The position numbers were made by a program, and so were the translations under genes. 9,180 nucleotides of DNA from Oxalobacteraceae bacterium (lineage in GTDB: Bacteria; Pseudomonadota; Gammaproteobacteria; Burkholderiales; Burkholderiaceae_D). The notes beneath the pieces are model-generated. The model was not told the DNA's origin, did not search any database, and saw only the letters and a program-made list of their open reading frames with translations. The stretch is from positions 1-9,180 of the forward strand of contig CANFGA010000086.1 in assembly GCA_947446335.1 (NCBI GenBank), in the 5' to 3' direction. This document shows positions 6,483-9,180 of the stretch, one piece after another. Numbering within the stretch: the first letter of the stretch is position 1; every line of letters begins with the position of its first letter.

Positions 6483-6521
6483 GGGAGCAATCCTCCCCTT
6501 GTCGATCCTGCCTGAGGATCG
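6482..6521. repeat. Two further hairpins between sucD and its terminator
   Basis: GGGGAG (6482-6487) pairs with CTCCCC (6493-6498) around a 5-base loop. CGATCC (6503-6508) pairs with GGATCG (6516-6521) around a 7-base loop. With the 12-bp terminator they make three successive hairpins in the sucD 3' region. They may protect the 3' end of the sucCD mRNA. Confidence 0.45.
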
Positions 6522-6562
6522 GATCACTGCATCAAATTGCCGCCTCTGATGACAACGTCAGA

Positions 6563-7444
6563 TTACAGCGCCGCTTTCAGCAAACGCGCCATTTCGGACG
6601 GGTTTTTGGTCACGGTGATGCCGCACGCTGCCATGATTTCCAGCTTCGCTTGCGCCGTATCGGCACCGCCGGAGATCAACGCACCGGCATGACCCATGCG
6701 CTTGCCAGGAGGCGCGGTGACGCCGGCGATGAAGCCGATGACCGGCTTCTTCATGTTGTCCTTGATCCAGTAAGCGGCATTGGCTTCATCAGGACCGCCG
6801 ATCTCGCCGATCATGATGACCGCATCGGTATCCGGATCTTCGTTGAACATGCGCATGATGTCGATATGCTTCAAGCCGTTGATCGGATCGCCACCGATGC
6901 CTACTGCGCTCGACTGGCCCAGACCCAATGCGGTCAATTGGCCGACCGCTTCGTAAGTCAAGGTGCCGGAACGCGATACCACGCCGATGCGGCCCTTCTT
7001 GTGGATATGGCCTGGCATGATGCCGATCTTGATTTCATCGGGCGTGATCAATCCTGGGCAGTTAGGTCCGAGCAACAAGGTCTTGCTGCCGGACTTGGCC
7101 ATGCGGTCTTTCAACGCCATCATGTCGCGCACAGGAATGCCTTCGGTGATGCAAATGGCCAGGTCGAGTTCCGCTTCAACCGCTTCCCAGATCGCCGCTG
7201 CGGCGCCTGCTGGCGGCACGTAGATCACCGACACGTTGGCGCCGGTGGCAGCTTTCGCTTCGCGCACATTGGCGAAAATTGGAATGCCTTCGAAATCTTC
7301 GCCGGCTTTTTTCGGATTCACGCCCGCGACGAAGCATTCTTTGCCGTTTGCGTAGTCGCGGCAGCCGCGGGTGTGGAACTGGCCGGTCTTGCCGGTGATC
7401 CCTTGGGTGACGACTTTGGTATCTTTATTGATCAGTATGGACAT
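6563..7444 (-). CDS. sucD: Succinate-CoA ligase subunit alpha
   Basis: The 293-residue alpha subunit of succinyl-CoA synthetase in the TCA cycle. It binds CoA and carries the phosphohistidine. GITGKTGQFHT (15-25) belongs to the CoA-binding Rossmann domain. GPNCPG (126-131) and VVSRSGTLTYE (155-165) are conserved ligase signatures. The active-site histidine is His252 in APPGKRMGHAGA, the residue phosphorylated during catalysis. Length matches the bacterial family (~290). The ATG at 7444 is preceded by AAGGA in the 13-bp gap after sucC, indicating tight operon coupling and equal subunit supply. Transcription probably ends at the hairpin at 6456-6482. Confidence 0.98.
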   Translation of the reverse strand: MSILINKDTKVVTQGITGKTGQFHTRGCRDYANGKECFVAGVNPKKAGEDFEGIPIFANVREAKAATGANVSVIYVPPAGAAAAIWEAVEAELDLAICITEGIPVRDMMALKDRMAKSGSKTLLLGPNCPGLITPDEIKIGIMPGHIHKKGRIGVVSRSGTLTYEAVGQLTALGLGQSSAVGIGGDPINGLKHIDIMRMFNEDPDTDAVIMIGEIGGPDEANAAYWIKDNMKKPVIGFIAGVTAPPGKRMGHAGALISGGADTAQAKLEIMAACGITVTKNPSEMARLLKAAL

Positions 7445-7457
7445 GTTGGTTCCTTGA

Positions 7458-8627
7458 TTAAGCTTGACCGGCGGCGGCGGCGACAGCGCTCTTGGCGGCG
7501 TCTTCCATCGTATCGGCGGCGATGATGGGCAAACCGGAATCGGCCAGCATTTTCTTGCCGATGTCTTCGTTGGTACCCTTCATGCGCACGATCAAAGGCA
7601 CTTGCAGCGATACCGCTTTCGATGCAGCGATCACGCCTTCGGCGATCACGTCGCAGCGCATGATGCCGCCGAAGATGTTGACCAGAATGGCTTTCAGGCC
7701 CGGATTCTTCAGCATGATCTTGAAGGCTTCGGTCACTTTTTCTGCCGTCGCTCCGCCGCCCACGTCGAGGAAGTTGGCTGGCTCGCCGCCGAACAGTTTG
7801 ATCGTGTCCATGGTCGCCATCGCCAAGCCAGCGCCGTTGACCAGGCAACCGATGTTGCCGTCGAGCGAGATATAGGCGAGGTCGAATTTCGACGCTTCGA
7901 CTTCGGCTGCGTCTTCTTCATCGAGGTCGCGGAAAGCGACGATTTCTGGATGACGGAACAACGCGTTGGCATCGAAGTTGAATTTGGCATCGAGCGCGAT
8001 GACCTTGCCGGAACCGGTCAGGATCAAAGGATTGATTTCGGCCAGCGAAGCATCGGCTTCCCAGAATGCCTTGTACAAGCCTTGCAACTGGGTGCGCGCA
8101 TCGAGCAACGATGCGGCAGGAACGCCGATCTTGGTCGCGATGTCGTCGGCTTCAGCGTCGGTCAGGCCCACTGCTGGGTCGATTGCGACCTGGTGGATCA
8201 GTTCAGGATGCTTTTCTGCGACTTCTTCGATATCCATCCCGCCTTCGCTGGACGCCATCAGCACCACGCGCTGGCTGATGCGGTCGGTCACCATCGACAC
8301 GTACAATTCCTTCTTGATGTCGGCGCCTTCTTCGACCAGCAAGCGGCGTACTTTCTGTCCTTCCGGGCTGGTTTGGTGCGTGACCAGCTGCATGCCCATG
8401 ATTTCATTGGCGTATTGCTCGACTTGCTCCAGGGTTTTCGCAACCTTGACGCCGCCGCCCTTGCCGCGACCGCCGGCATGAATCTGCGCCTTGACTACCC
8501 ATACCGGGCCGCCCAGCGTCTTGGCCGCTGCCACGGCTTCTTCGACGGACATGCACGCGATACCGCGCGGAACCGTCACTCCATATTGCCGGAGGATTTC
8601 TTTGCCTTGATACTCATGGATTTTCAT
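7458..8627 (-). CDS. sucC: Succinate-CoA ligase subunit beta (ATP-grasp)
   Basis: The 389-residue beta subunit, which binds the nucleotide and succinate in succinyl-CoA synthetase (reversible succinyl-CoA + NDP + Pi to succinate + NTP + CoA). MKIHEYQGKEIL opens the ATP-grasp domain. VVKAQIHAGGRGKGGGVKV (44-62) is the nucleotide-binding segment with Lys46. AEINPL (196-201) and ALDAKFNFD (211-219) are the Mg/nucleotide region. NGAGLAMATMD (264-274), FLDVGGGA (287-293) and FGGIMRCD (319-326) belong to the C-terminal ligase domain. I chose ATG 8627 because it gives the canonical N-terminus and has AAGGGA about 7 bp upstream; the longer open frame to 9014 overlaps the DUF2889 gene antiframe and is not real. 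ATP versus GTP preference cannot be read from the sequence. Confidence 0.98.
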   Translation of the reverse strand: MKIHEYQGKEILRQYGVTVPRGIACMSVEEAVAAAKTLGGPVWVVKAQIHAGGRGKGGGVKVAKTLEQVEQYANEIMGMQLVTHQTSPEGQKVRRLLVEEGADIKKELYVSMVTDRISQRVVLMASSEGGMDIEEVAEKHPELIHQVAIDPAVGLTDAEADDIATKIGVPAASLLDARTQLQGLYKAFWEADASLAEINPLILTGSGKVIALDAKFNFDANALFRHPEIVAFRDLDEEDAAEVEASKFDLAYISLDGNIGCLVNGAGLAMATMDTIKLFGGEPANFLDVGGGATAEKVTEAFKIMLKNPGLKAILVNIFGGIMRCDVIAEGVIAASKAVSLQVPLIVRMKGTNEDIGKKMLADSGLPIIAADTMEDAAKSAVAAAAGQA

Positions 8628-8695
8628 GCTGGCTTCCCTTCTAATACTGATGTGAACATGGTTGATGGTGCGAAAAAAAACAGGGGAAACTGCGG
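8628..8695 (-). promoter_or_regulatory. Short leader between the DUF2889 gene and sucC
   Basis: This 68-bp gap contains the sucC ribosome site and a run of eight A on the plus strand (T-run on the minus strand) near 8672-8679. I found no convincing -35/-10 pair and no strong stem before the T-run. sucC may be partly transcribed from upstream. Confidence 0.3.
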
Positions 8696-9180
8696 TCAGT
8701 CGGGCTCGGCCTTGGGGTCTGCCTTCTGTGCCCAGCGCGGATAATAACGCACCACTGCGGGGCCATCGGCACGCAAGGCGTGGCATTTGTCGATCTGAAA
8801 TGGGCGCTCGCCCAGGTCGTGCTGGGCCCCGTCGCGGGTCGGGATCACATCGCCGGCGAAAGCCTGGATCGCAGCTGTCGGCAGCACTTGCGCCAGCTCG
8901 GTCAAATGGGTGCAGCCCAGCGTTCCCGCCAGGCATTGTTTCAAGTCGCGCCGGAAGCCCTTCAGCAGGTTCAAGCCGATGAGTGCCTTGTAAGCCGGGC
9001 TGATGGTATCGCAATAACCGGGATAGGGCACCGCATCGGAGGCTGCCTCGGCATCGACGATGAACAACTCCCGATCGATCGTCAGACGCAAATGCAAATC
9101 GTGCAAAGGCATGCCGGCCGGGCGCGGGCCCGATGCGAGCGCAGCGTCGCGGGTCTTGATGTCGGTGATGCGGGCGTCGA
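8696..9180 (-). CDS. DUF2889 family protein, N-terminus outside the window
   Basis: Only the C-terminal ~161 residues are visible; the frame stays open to the window edge. The translated edge reads DARITDIKTRD, then PLHDLHLRLTIDRELFIVDAEAASDAVPYPGYC, which is typical of DUF2889. Later come YKALIGLNLLKGFRRDLKQCLAGTLGCTHLTEL and the tail QIDKCHALRADGPAVVRYYPRW. Conserved Cys and His residues (PYPGYC, GCTHL, DKCHAL) look like possible metal-binding or structural positions, but the family function is unknown. No signal peptide can be judged without the start. Internal ATG 9112 is not the start, because conserved sequence continues upstream of it. It ends 68 bp before sucC on the same strand. Confidence 0.87.
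   Translation of the reverse strand, partial: DARITDIKTRDAALASGPRPAGMPLHDLHLRLTIDRELFIVDAEAASDAVPYPGYCDTISPAYKALIGLNLLKGFRRDLKQCLAGTLGCTHLTELAQVLPTAAIQAFAGDVIPTRDGAQHDLGERPFQIDKCHALRADGPAVVRYYPRWAQKADPKAEPD

Larger units (their letters stand above)
6236..6562. other. 327-bp gene-free region: pilin control region plus sucD 3' region
   Basis: No credible gene lies here. The left part (6236 to about 6430) holds the pilin leader, the sigma-54 promoter and two palindromic operators. The right part (about 6449-6562) holds the sucD 3' untranslated region with three hairpins. A short tandem repeat, CAAACGA twice (6449-6462), overlaps the base of the sucCD terminator. Confidence 0.8.

Noticed and set aside
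6425..7525. Long plus-strand open frame (366 codons) opposite sucD
   Set aside because: It is antisense to an unmistakable sucD and arises from its codon bias; the translation is His/Arg/Asp-rich with no family signal.
7464..8744. Long plus-strand open frame (426 codons) opposite sucC
   Set aside because: Same antisense shadow effect over a clear sucC; the composition is not protein-like.
8628..9014. N-terminal extension of sucC to 9014
   Set aside because: SucC has a canonical start at 8627 with a good ribosome site; the extension overlaps the DUF2889 gene in another frame.
8696..9112. DUF2889 gene starting at the internal ATG 9112
   Set aside because: The frame remains open to the window edge and encodes family-like sequence (ITDIKTRD) upstream, so the true start is outside.

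Overview
The window looks like chromosomal DNA from a betaproteobacterium of the order Burkholderiales, most likely an Oxalobacteraceae member (Massilia, Janthinobacterium or Herbaspirillum type). The evidence is the high G+C, strong third-position GC bias with long antisense shadow frames, the protein flavour of SucC, SucD and MoaC, and the grouping of a DUF2889 gene with sucCD, a type IV pilin, moaC and an M48 protease. The genus is inferred, not proven.

Layout from left to right. Bases 1-51 probably hold the last codons of an upstream gene. Two plus-strand genes follow: a YheT-type alpha/beta hydrolase (59-1048) and a conserved protein of unknown function (1062-1658). A minus-strand BepA-like M48 metalloprotease (1689-3302) converges on them. 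It is divergent from the plus-strand molybdenum cofactor gene moaC (3404-3916). Next come two plus-strand genes: a secreted Yellow/major-royal-jelly-protein family beta-propeller (4008-5189) and a small ABM-domain, quinol-monooxygenase-like protein (5348-5638). A bidirectional terminator (5735-5764) separates them from a minus-strand type IV pilin gene (5783-6235). The right end is minus strand: sucD (6563-7444), sucC (7458-8627) and a truncated DUF2889 gene (8696 to beyond 9180).

The clearest regulatory signal is upstream of the pilin. It is a near-consensus sigma-54 promoter (6286-6301) preceded by two 15-bp TGACA-N5-TGTCA palindromes whose centres lie 62 bp apart. This is the architecture expected for PilS/PilR-type control of a major pilin gene, with an unusually regular operator arrangement.

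Most genes are housekeeping: the TCA cycle succinyl-CoA synthetase, molybdopterin synthesis, and envelope quality control. The most accessory-looking part is the Yellow-family/ABM pair between moaC and the pilin. It is bracketed by related 13-bp sequences and by a hairpin after moaC that has a T-tract only in the minus direction. This suggests, without proving it, that the pair was inserted into an older moaC-terminator-pilin junction. I see no IS element, CRISPR array, tRNA or rRNA.
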